Positions 20,864 through 26,887 of a DNA stretch of 26,887 bases are shown piece by piece. A model generated the notes under the pieces. The model was not told the DNA's origin, searched no databases, and saw only the letters and a list, made by a program, of their open reading frames with translations. Origin of the DNA: Candidatus Magasanikbacteria bacterium CG1_02_32_51 (lineage in GTDB: Bacteria > Patescibacteriota > Patescibacteriia > Magasanikbacterales > UBA922). The first letter of the stretch is position 1; each line of letters starts with the position of its first letter. A program made the translations under genes and the position numbers. The stretch is taken from positions 1 through 26,887 of the forward strand of contig MNVC01000007.1 of the NCBI GenBank assembly GCA_001871435.1, read 5' to 3'.

Positions 20864-22150
20864 ATGTCAAAAAAGAAACTTGAACTATTAGCTCCTGCTG
20901 GAAGTCCCGAAAAAATGCGTTATGCTTTTGCTTATGGTGCTGATGCAGTCTATATGGGTATTCCAGATTTCAGTATGCGTGTGCGTGTTAATACTTTTAC
21001 CAGTGCTGATGTCAAAAAATCTATTGAGTATGCACATTCAATTAACAAAAAAATTTATGTTACAGTAAATATTGTGGCTCACAATGATCATTTGAAAAGA
21101 CTTCCACCCTATTTGAAAAAACTAAATGAATGGAAACCAGATGCCTTGATTGTCTCCGATCCTGGAGTGATGGGAATGGTCAAAAAATATGCCCCAAATC
21201 TAGCCATTCATCTTTCTACCCAGGCTAATGCTACTAATGCTGAGACTGTAAAATTTTGGCATAATCAAGGTTTGGAAAGAGTGGTGCTTGGCCGTGAGGT
21301 TACACTAGAAGAAATAAAGGAAATTCACAAAGCAGTACCAAAGTGTGAAATAGAATATTTTATTCACGGGGCGATGTGTATGAGTTATTCCGGACGCTGT
21401 ATGTTGTCAGCTCATCTTGCAGGTCGTTCAGCCAATCTGGGAGATTGTGTTCAACCTTGTCGTTGGAAATATGATTTGAATAGTATCAAATTTATAGAAA
21501 CAAGCATGGAGGATCCACTCAAAAAAGAAAAAGAGATGGATGTGGAAGAAGATATCAATGGAACTTATATTTTCAATTCCAAAGATATGTGTTTTATTGA
21601 ATATTTACCAGAGCTTTTTGAGGCTGGGGTAGTTAGCTACAAAATAGAAGGTCGGGCCAAGAGTCCTGCTTATTTGTCTAGTGTAGTAAAGGCTTATCGC
21701 ATGGCTTTTGATTATTTGTTAAAAGATGGTAAAGATGATGATCTTAAATCCAAAAAAAGAAAATTGAAAACTATCAAGAAAAATATTTTGGATAAATTAG
21801 TTCATCGTGGTTATACTACAGGTTTTCTTTTTGGTCGCGATAATGTTGAACAAAATACTAGCAATAGTCATCAAGGTACTGAAGAAACTTATGTGGGAGA
21901 AGTCTTGGCTTGTGAAAAGACGAATAAAAAATATAAGATTACTATGCGCGCTCACAACGCTCTTCGTCTTGGTGATAAAGTTCGTATTATGCAACCTTTT
22001 GAGCCAGATCTTTCTTTGACAATCAAAAAACTGTATAATGAAGATGGTGAAGAATTAGAAAGTGCTCATGGTGGTACTGATAAAAATACTATTTTTTATA
22101 GTACTAAAGCTATCAAAGAATTTGGAATTTTGTTTTTGAATAATAAGTAA
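20864..22150 (+). CDS. trhP: U32 family protein, prephenate-dependent tRNA hydroxylation (TrhP/YegQ-like)
   Basis: 428 residues, as in YegQ/TrhP. It begins KLELLAPAGSPEKMRYAFAY as the family does. The U32 signature is IHGAMCMSYSGRCMLS (about residues 167-182), and further Cys in GDCVQPCRW complete a four-cysteine set that in this family holds an Fe-S cluster. YKIEGRAKS and GYTTGFLFGRDN follow, then a C-terminal beta-barrel (YVGEVLACEKTNKKYKITM). In E. coli and B. subtilis, TrhP enzymes are needed for 5-hydroxyuridine at tRNA position 34; I infer the same here. It was long annotated as a peptidase, which is probably wrong. ruvA follows after 2 nt, so they form one transcript. Confidence 0.88.
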   Translation: MSKKKLELLAPAGSPEKMRYAFAYGADAVYMGIPDFSMRVRVNTFTSADVKKSIEYAHSINKKIYVTVNIVAHNDHLKRLPPYLKKLNEWKPDALIVSDPGVMGMVKKYAPNLAIHLSTQANATNAETVKFWHNQGLERVVLGREVTLEEIKEIHKAVPKCEIEYFIHGAMCMSYSGRCMLSAHLAGRSANLGDCVQPCRWKYDLNSIKFIETSMEDPLKKEKEMDVEEDINGTYIFNSKDMCFIEYLPELFEAGVVSYKIEGRAKSPAYLSSVVKAYRMAFDYLLKDGKDDDLKSKKRKLKTIKKNILDKLVHRGYTTGFLFGRDNVEQNTSNSHQGTEETYVGEVLACEKTNKKYKITMRAHNALRLGDKVRIMQPFEPDLSLTIKKLYNEDGEELESAHGGTDKNTIFYSTKAIKEFGILFLNNK

Positions 22151-22152
22151 TT

Positions 22153-22731
22153 ATGATATCAATTGTCTCTGGCATTATAAAGAATAAAGGAAAATCAGAT
22201 ATTTTAGTTTTTACTTCGTCTGGTATTGGTTATGAAATAAATGTTTCTACTTCTTTTTTTGCTGATTTGAAAATTGGAGAAAAAATTGAAATTTATACTT
22301 ATTTGAAAGTTGCTGAAAATGTTCTTGAACTTTTTGGTTTTAGAAATTTGGAAGAAAAGATTTTTTTTGAATTACTTATTTCAATCAAAGGTCTTGGTCC
22401 TCGTGGAGCCTTGAATATTTTGTCTTTGGGAAGTCTTGATGAAATACAAGATGCTATTGGTAGGGGAGATATTTCTTATCTTACTCAAGTGAGTGGCATT
22501 GGTCGTCGTACTGCTGAGCGTCTAGTGGTAGAATTGAAAAATAAAATTGTGAAAAGTTTGAAATCAGAAAGTGAAGGTAAGGAGTTAATAGGTGGCAAAT
22601 TGTCTGATGTAGTAGAAGCTCTTGTTGCTATAGGGCATAGCAAAGATGAAGCTCGTGATATTGTGAAGAGTTTAGATACCAAAGACAAAACGGTAGAGGA
22701 ATTATTAAAGATGGCACTTAAAAGGGGATAA
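22153..22731 (+). CDS. ruvA: Holliday junction DNA helicase subunit RuvA
   Basis: 192 residues. It binds four-way junctions as a tetramer and loads RuvB. Seen: the N-terminal OB domain (MISIVSGIIKNKGKSDILVF...GIGYEINVS), two helix-hairpin-helix motifs (ISIKGLGPRGALNIL and VSGIGRRTAERLVVELKNKI) and a C-terminal three-helix domain that contacts RuvB (DVVEALVAIGHSKDEARDIV...VEELLKMALKRG). The start is 2 nt after the trhP stop, without a Shine-Dalgarno, suggesting translational coupling. ruvB and ruvC are not in the window. Confidence 0.95.
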   Translation: MISIVSGIIKNKGKSDILVFTSSGIGYEINVSTSFFADLKIGEKIEIYTYLKVAENVLELFGFRNLEEKIFFELLISIKGLGPRGALNILSLGSLDEIQDAIGRGDISYLTQVSGIGRRTAERLVVELKNKIVKSLKSESEGKELIGGKLSDVVEALVAIGHSKDEARDIVKSLDTKDKTVEELLKMALKRG

Positions 22732-22736
22732 TGTTC

Positions 22737-22866
22737 AGTAATTTTAAATTTTAAATTTTGAAACAATTTTAAATGTCAGAATTTTAAAAGAATTTTTAGG
22801 AATCATTTAAAATTTAAAAATTCAGAAATTGTTTTAAAATTCAAAATTCAAAATTCAAAATTTTTA
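22737..22866. repeat. AT-rich inverted-repeat element, copy 2
   Basis: The left arm AATTTTAAATTTTGAAACAA... (from about 22740) and right arm AAATTGTTTTAAAATTCAAAATT (from about 22825) match the element at 13184-13312 in order and spacing (about 125-130 nt). Three successive AAAATTC units extend its right end. It starts 6 nt after the ruvA stop codon and could double as a ruvA 3'-end structure. Confidence 0.7.
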
Positions 22867-22916
22867 AATTATTGTCTAAAACTAGCCATATTTAGCGAAA
22901 AAAGTGTGTTTTACTA

Positions 22917-22945
22917 TTGACAAAGCTTTGCTTGTCTGTTATATT
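22917..22945 (+). promoter_or_regulatory. Promoter of rpsO
   Basis: TTGACA (22917-22922) and TATATT (22940-22945) with a 17-nt spacer. The start near 22952 gives a leader of about 80 nt to the ATG at 23033. Confidence 0.8.
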
Positions 22946-22959
22946 AATTTTGCTTTAAT

Positions 22960-23030
22960 TCATCCCAATTAAAACTGGGATACGGACCTTAATAGACATG
23001 CCTACCATGTGCCCGTTAAACTATTGCATG
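22960..23030 (+). promoter_or_regulatory. Structured rpsO leader, possible S15 autoregulatory RNA
   Basis: TCCCA-(ATTAAAAC)-TGGGA (22965-22982) and GACATG-CCTAC-CATGT (22996-23010) are small hairpins in the 80-nt leader, and GCATGC lies next to the start codon. Ribosomal protein S15 represses its own message through leader structures in many bacteria, with different folds in different phyla. The proposal here is inference; no known S15-leader class was recognised. Confidence 0.4.
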
Positions 23031-23032
23031 CT

Positions 23033-23374
23033 ATGTTAGATAAACAAAAAAAACAACGTTTAATTAAAAAATACCAAACTCACGAAGGTGATACTGGGTC
23101 TACTGAAGTTCAAATTGCTATTTTGAGCGCAGAGATAGATGAGCTTGCAGAACATTTGAAAGCTCACCACAAAGATCATTCTTCACGTAGAGGTCTTCTA
23201 CGTAAAGTTGGTGAACGTCGTAAATTACTCAAATATTTACAACGTGAAAATGCAACTTCTTTTGAAGAGCTTACAAAAAAATTAAAATTAAAACAAGCTA
23301 AACAATTTGAAAGTGATGATGTAGAAGATGAATCAGAAGAAGATGTAGCTGTAATTGTAGATGAAAATGAATAA
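23033..23374 (+). CDS. rpsO: 30S ribosomal protein S15 with acidic C-terminal tail
   Basis: 113 residues from the ATG at 23033. S15 proteins begin like MLDKQKKQRLIKKYQTHEGD, so the upstream in-frame GTG at 23009 (eight extra residues, encoded in the structured leader) is less likely. S15 binds the central domain of 16S rRNA. Seen: GDTGSTEVQIAILSAEIDELAEHLKAHHKDHSSRRGLLRKVGERRKLLKYL, nearly canonical. Usual length is about 89; the additional 24 residues (QFESDDVEDESEEDVAVIVDENE) form a strongly acidic tail. The end overlaps the NYN gene by 14 nt. Confidence 0.95.
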   Translation: MLDKQKKQRLIKKYQTHEGDTGSTEVQIAILSAEIDELAEHLKAHHKDHSSRRGLLRKVGERRKLLKYLQRENATSFEELTKKLKLKQAKQFESDDVEDESEEDVAVIVDENE

Positions 23375-23924
23375 TTTGACCAAAAAAAATCCTCTAAAAC
23401 ACCCCGATCAACGCGTTGGGGTGTTTATTGATGTACAGAATATGTATTATTCTGCCAAAAATCTTTTTAATAAAAAGGTTAATTTTGGTAATATCGTATC
23501 AGAAGCAATAGCTGGTCGTAAACTTATCCGTAGTATTGCTTATGTAGTTCGTACTGAGTCTCAGGATGAACAGCCATTTTTTGAAGCTTTGTACAATCTT
23601 GGTATAGAAACAAGAGAAAAAGATTTACAGATTTTCAATAGTGGTATGAAAAAAGCTGATTGGGATGTTGGTTTGGCAGTTGACGCTATTCGTCTTTCTT
23701 CAAGTCTTGATGCTATTGTGATTGTTTCTGGGGATGGAGATTATATACCACTGGTAGAATACTTACGAAGTATGGGCAAACAAGTAGAGGCTTTGGCTTT
23801 TGGTGAGACAACTTCTTCTAGACTTATTGAATCCGTTGATGATTTTATCAATTTGTCAGAACATAAAGACAAATTTTTGATAGGAGGAGGAATGCCAAAA
23901 TTTGTAAATAAGAAAGGAAAATAA
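23361..23924 (+). CDS. NYN-domain (LabA-like) predicted RNase
   Basis: 187 residues, starting at ATG 23361 or the in-frame ATG 23367, both inside the last codons of rpsO (14- or 8-nt overlap). NYN proteins have a PIN-like fold with metal-binding Asp residues. Seen: VGVFIDVQNMYYSAKNLF (first Asp), KADWDVGLAVDAIRL (central Asp), IVIVSGDGDYIPLVEYLRSMG (paired Asp), and ALAFGETTSSRLIESVDDFINL. The probable role is RNA cleavage or processing. It sits between rpsO and pnp, the conserved S15-PNPase pair, so a link to RNA turnover is plausible. A terminator-like hairpin (23397-23426) lies inside its first codons. Confidence 0.87.
   Translation: MKMNNLTKKNPLKHPDQRVGVFIDVQNMYYSAKNLFNKKVNFGNIVSEAIAGRKLIRSIAYVVRTESQDEQPFFEALYNLGIETREKDLQIFNSGMKKADWDVGLAVDAIRLSSSLDAIVIVSGDGDYIPLVEYLRSMGKQVEALAFGETTSSRLIESVDDFINLSEHKDKFLIGGGMPKFVNKKGK
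23397..23426 (+). terminator. Terminator-like hairpin inside the 5' end of the NYN gene
   Basis: AAACACCCC (23397-23405) and GGGGTGTTT (23418-23426) are perfect 9-bp complements. The loop GATCAACGCGTT contains the palindrome AACGCGTT, and TTTATTG follows. The T run is short, so termination after rpsO would be partial. Because the hairpin is also coding (PLKHPDQRVGVF), it may set the ratio of rpsO to the downstream genes. Confidence 0.5.
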
Positions 23925-23925
23925 A

Positions 23926-23990
23926 AATGTTCTAAATGTTGAAATTGTTGTAAATGTTATAAATGTTGTAGGTGTTGTAAATGTTTTATC
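23926..23990. repeat. Degenerate tandem repeat after the NYN gene
   Basis: About six units of 9-12 nt of the type (T)AAATGTTGT (TTCTAAATGTTG, AAATTGTTG, TAAATGTTA, TAAATGTTGTAG, GTGTTG, TAAATGTT). Non-coding. The rest of the gap to 24307 holds dispersed repeats (24075-24200) and the pnp leader hairpins. Confidence 0.6.
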
Positions 23991-24077
23991 ATTTCATTTG
24001 TTGTAATTGAAGTGATCTATATTACATTTTCAACAAACGAAGTTATACAATATTTATAATAAGAATTTATTTTGTAA

Positions 24078-24200
24078 AGATTCCAAAACAAGTTCGGAAT
24101 GACAATCACTACGTCATCCTGTCCCGATTTTATCGGGATCAGGATCTTTTTCAAAGTAAACGTTTTTATTTAAGAAAGATCCCTCGCTGTATTCTCAGCT
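24078..24200. repeat. Dispersed repeats upstream of pnp
   Basis: Contains ATTCCAAAACAAGTTCGGAATGAC, an inverted relative of the TCATTCTGAAC family, GTCCCGATTTTATCGGGAT (24120-24138) as a perfect hairpin core, and AAGAAAGATCCCTC, the left part of the element found upstream of tdk and pepA. No ORF. Confidence 0.65.
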
Positions 24201-24215
24201 CAGGATTTATTTATT

Positions 24216-24290
24216 CAAGATTTTGGTCTTGAGACACCTAGATCAATGCACGCTAATTGAAATGTGCAGGTCTATAGTATCAAGATCAAC
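24216..24290 (+). promoter_or_regulatory. Structured pnp leader
   Basis: CAAGA-TTTTGG-TCTTG (24216-24231) is followed by TGCAC-(12 nt)-GTGCA (24247-24268), with TAGA/TCTA pairing outside it. The hairpins end about 25-40 nt before the pnp start. In E. coli a leader stem is the RNase III site for PNPase autoregulation; a similar role here is inference. Confidence 0.35.
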
Positions 24291-24307
24291 TTCGTAACAC
24301 ATATTTT

Positions 24308-26578
24308 ATGTTACACGCAAAACAATGGTCTATGGAATGGGGTGGACGTACTCTTACTGTAGAAGTTGGCAAATTTGCACTTCAAGCAAATGCCTCATGT
24401 ACAGTACGTTATGGAGATACTACAATTCTTGCAACTGTAGTAAAGAGTAAAACAATTCGTGATGGTATAGATTATTTTCCTCTTATGACAGATTTTGAGG
24501 AAAAGCTCTATGCTGCTGGAAAAATAAAAGGTTCAAGATTCATGAAACGTGAAGGTCGTCCAAGTGATGAGGCTATTCTTAGTTCTCGTTTGATTGATAG
24601 AGCTATTCGTCCTTTGTTTGACGAAAGAGTTCGTAATGATATTCAAGTAATTACTACAGCTTTGTCAGTAGATGGTGAAAATGATGCCTCAACAGTAGCT
24701 TTGTTAGCTGCTAGTTGTGTACTTTCTATTTCTTCAATTCCTTGGAATGGTCCTATTGCCTCAGCTCGTGTTGGTCTAGATGAAAATGGTGAATTTATTT
24801 TGAATGTTACTTCAAGTCAATTGGAAACTAATAAAAAATTAGATTTAGTTGTCGCTGGTATTCCAAAAAAATTGGTAATGGTAGAAGCTGGTGCCCAAGA
24901 AGTTTCTGAAGATGTTTTTTTCAAAGCTATGAAATGGGGTTGTGAACAATTAGCTCCTGTAGTTGAATTTTTTGAAAAAATACAAAAAGAAGTTGGACAA
25001 GAAAAAGAAGTAATATTTGTTGAAGGTGTCGAAAGTGTAGGAGATCAAATAAAAAAAGTTGCTGAAAAGTTTATTGCTGATAATGCCGAAAAATTGATTT
25101 TTAATTCTCCAAAGGTAACCAAAGATGAACGTAAAAAAATGATTGCAGAAATTGAAGTAGCTTTGGTGGAACATTTGACCGGACAGGGTTTTGAAGAAAA
25201 TGTTCAAAAGAAAGTTTTGTCAGAAATCAAATATCTTATTTGTGTAGAAATTACCAAAAGAATTTTGGAAAATGATCAAAGACTTGATGGTCGTAAAATT
25301 ACTGAAATTCGTGAATTACAAAATGAAGTAGATTTGTTACCTCGTGTTCATGGTTCTGCTATGTTCATGCGTGGTGATACTCAAGTTTTGTCTGTTGTTA
25401 CTCTTGGTGCTCCAGGGGATGTCCAAACTTTGGATAGTATGGAAGAAGATGGTAAAAAGAGATATATGCACCACTACAATGATACACCATTTGCTTATGG
25501 CGAGGCTGGACCACTACGTGGACCAGGTCGTCGGGCAATTGGTCATGGTGCTTTGGCAGAAAGAGCCTTGGAACCAGTGCTTCCTGCTGAGGAAGATTTT
25601 CCTTATGCTATTCGTGTTGTGTCTGAAGTAATGGGATCAAATGGTTCTAGTTCTATGGCTTCTACTTGTGGTTCTACTTTATCATTGATGGCCGCTGGAG
25701 TGCCTATCAAAAAACCAGTAGCTGGTATTGCTATGGGTCTTGCTTCTGATGCTGGTTCAAACAATGGTAATGTCACAAAATGGAAAGTACTAACTGATTT
25801 GCAAGATGTTGAAGATGGTCCTGGTGGAATGGATTTCAAAATTGCTGGTACAGCTGATGGTATTACAGCCGTGCAGATGGATACTAAGACTAACGGTCTT
25901 ACTTGGGATCTTGTAGAACAAACTATCAAACAATCTCGTGAAGCTCGTTTACAAATTCTTGAGGTAATGGCTAGGGCTATTGCTGAACCAAGAGCTGATC
26001 TTTCTCCATATGCTCCACGTATTGTGACTGTACTTATCAATCCAGAAAAAATCAAAGATCTTATTGGTCCTGGTGGCAAGAATATCAACAAAATTGTAGA
26101 TGAAACTGGTGCCAAGATTGATATTGAACAAGATGGTCGTGTACTTATTACTTCTAGTGATGGTGAACAAATGAAACTGGCTATCAAGATGGTCAAAGAT
26201 TGTACTCGTGAAGTAGAAGCTGGTGAAGAATTTGATGGCAAAGTTGTTCGTCTAGAAGATTTTGGAGCTTTTGTGGAGCTTCTTCCTGGCAAAGATGGTT
26301 TAGTTCATGTCAGTGAAATTGCTTGGGAACGTGTCAACAAACCTAGTGATGTCTTGAAATTTGGAGATATCGTCAAAGTAAAAGTAAAAGAAATAGATAG
26401 TCTAGGTAGAGTCAATCTTAGTATGAAAGCTTTGAAACCAAAACCAGAAGGTTATGTCGCTTATGAAGCACCTGCTCGCCAAATGGGTGGTGGACAAGGT
26501 GGTCGTGGTGGCTTTGGTGGAGGAAACAACAATCGTGGTGGTGATAGAAAACCTGGTTTCTTCAAAAAGAGAGACTAA
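24308..26578 (+). CDS. pnp: Polyribonucleotide nucleotidyltransferase (PNPase)
   Basis: 756 residues, the normal size. It degrades RNA 3'-5' by phosphorolysis as a trimer in the degradosome or alone. Seen in order: a first RNase PH-like domain (ANASCTVRYGDTTILATVV, FFPLMTDFEEK-like, GRPSDEAILSSRLIDRAIRPLF), a linker helical domain, a second PH domain (VHGSAMFMRGDTQVLSVVTLG, MHHYNDTPFAYGE, GRRAIGHGALAERALEPVLP, SNGSSSMASTCGSTLSLMAAG), a KH domain (IKDLIGPGGKNINKI), an S1 domain (GKVVRLEDFGAFVELLPGKDGLVHVSE) and a Gly/Arg-rich tail (GGGQGGRGGFGGG) likely to bind RNA. No Shine-Dalgarno. It has a structured leader and its own terminator. Confidence 0.97.
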   Translation: MLHAKQWSMEWGGRTLTVEVGKFALQANASCTVRYGDTTILATVVKSKTIRDGIDYFPLMTDFEEKLYAAGKIKGSRFMKREGRPSDEAILSSRLIDRAIRPLFDERVRNDIQVITTALSVDGENDASTVALLAASCVLSISSIPWNGPIASARVGLDENGEFILNVTSSQLETNKKLDLVVAGIPKKLVMVEAGAQEVSEDVFFKAMKWGCEQLAPVVEFFEKIQKEVGQEKEVIFVEGVESVGDQIKKVAEKFIADNAEKLIFNSPKVTKDERKKMIAEIEVALVEHLTGQGFEENVQKKVLSEIKYLICVEITKRILENDQRLDGRKITEIRELQNEVDLLPRVHGSAMFMRGDTQVLSVVTLGAPGDVQTLDSMEEDGKKRYMHHYNDTPFAYGEAGPLRGPGRRAIGHGALAERALEPVLPAEEDFPYAIRVVSEVMGSNGSSSMASTCGSTLSLMAAGVPIKKPVAGIAMGLASDAGSNNGNVTKWKVLTDLQDVEDGPGGMDFKIAGTADGITAVQMDTKTNGLTWDLVEQTIKQSREARLQILEVMARAIAEPRADLSPYAPRIVTVLINPEKIKDLIGPGGKNINKIVDETGAKIDIEQDGRVLITSSDGEQMKLAIKMVKDCTREVEAGEEFDGKVVRLEDFGAFVELLPGKDGLVHVSEIAWERVNKPSDVLKFGDIVKVKVKEIDSLGRVNLSMKALKPKPEGYVAYEAPARQMGGGQGGRGGFGGGNNNRGGDRKPGFFKKRD

Positions 26579-26595
26579 TAGATAAATTTAAAACA

Positions 26596-26625
26596 AAAGG
26601 ACGAGTGTAAAGCTCGTTCTTTTTT
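26596..26625 (+). terminator. Intrinsic terminator of pnp
   Basis: AAAGGACGAG / CTCGTTCTTT, a 10-bp stem with one G-T pair and a 7-nt loop, runs into six T residues, 17 nt after the stop codon. Confidence 0.9.
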
Positions 26626-26721
26626 ATATAAATATTAAAAAATTTGGGTTAATAGACAAAACGGTAGGCTAAAAAGTGAAATATATGGCATAATACAGCG
26701 ATAAAACTAACTTAATTTAAT

Positions 26722-26887
26722 ATGCTATATAAAAAAAGTGTCCATTTTGTTTAAAAAGACAAATAAAAAAGAATGGCAGAAGAAGAAATTTACAAATGTA
26801 TAAATGTGAAAATTGTAAAAAGAATTTTCAAAGTAAAAATAGAAAGAAAAGATTTGCAGATAAAGTTTTGAAAGAATACGTCTGGCA
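26722..26887 (+). pseudogene. Transposase N-terminus with zinc ribbon (partial; apparent frameshift at an A7 run)
   Basis: From 26733 one frame reads KKCPFCLKRQIKKNGRRRNL and continues QMYKCENCKKNFQSKNRKKR, then RFADKVLKEYVW to the window edge. It has two CxxC pairs and the basic FQSKxRKKR motif typical of transposase N-termini of IS1249/IS256-like or related zinc-ribbon families. The frame is closed upstream by TAA at 26730, and its first ATG (26796) comes after the first CxxC. The ATG at 26722 (MLYKK...) is in another frame; one extra A in the A7 run at 26731-26737 would join them as MLYKKKCPFC. The gene is therefore frameshifted, uses slippage on the A run, or starts at a non-standard codon. 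The rest lies beyond the window. Confidence 0.6.

Noticed and set aside
23009..23032. GTG start adding eight residues to S15
   Set aside because: S15 proteins start at the MLDK...-like position; the extra codons lie in the structured leader.
23926..23990. CRISPR-like array
   Set aside because: Units are only 9-12 nt, degenerate, without spacers and without cas genes nearby.
25603..26292. 229-codon minus-strand ORF inside pnp
   Set aside because: Antisense shadow of the conserved PH/KH region of PNPase; Ser/Pro/Ile-rich as expected from reversed codons.

Overview
The window looks like a chromosomal piece of an AT-rich bacterium of the Candidate Phyla Radiation (Patescibacteria). This is an inference, not a database result. 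It rests on four things: low G+C; secreted proteins with a DUF5667-like domain and a VirB2-like two-helix pilin segment; a salvage-oriented gene set (thymidine kinase, P-loop nucleoside-type kinase, PfkB kinase); and intergenic DNA crowded with short palindromic dispersed repeats. Almost no gene has a Shine-Dalgarno sequence, and many start in an A/T-rich ...ATATG context.

Layout: (1) 1-366, minus strand, the N-terminal part of a XerC/D-type tyrosine recombinase cut by the window edge. (2) 367-1925, mostly non-coding and packed with hairpin repeats, but with a perfect sigma-70 promoter (522-550), a two-hairpin leader and a 42-residue membrane protein (683-811). (3) 1926-6608, a pair of secreted proteins: a 1047-residue Ca/metal-binding, SprB-repeat and pilin-like chimera, and a 391-residue coiled-coil protein, with near-identical extended -10 promoters and similar signal peptides. 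(4) 6754-8847, plus strand: a SpoU/TrmH RNA methyltransferase, a PolB-type 3'-5' exonuclease and an unknown helical protein. (5) 8891-12783, minus strand: rpiB, rpe-like, an AhpF-like thioredoxin reductase, a three-helix membrane protein and a PfkB kinase, which together suggest pentose/nucleoside-sugar and redox metabolism. (6) 12931-16436: promoter, T-box leader, ileS (eukaryote-like class) and terminator. (7) 16788-20618: tdk, a P-loop kinase (minus strand), a HAD phosphatase and leucyl aminopeptidase. (8) 20864-26625: trhP (U32), ruvA, then rpsO, an NYN/LabA gene and pnp, ending in a clear terminator. (9) 26722-26887, the start of a zinc-ribbon transposase, apparently frameshifted at an A7 run.

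The most notable items are: the metal-binding/SprB/pilin chimera with its co-regulated coiled-coil partner; the T-box leader on ileS, in which an AT-rich inverted-repeat element sits between the T-box and the start codon; a three-copy 30-nt insertion inside ileS; the rpsO-NYN-pnp arrangement, with a terminator-like hairpin inside the first codons of the NYN gene; and dispersed repeats that abut or even supply start codons. No tRNA, rRNA or CRISPR array was seen.
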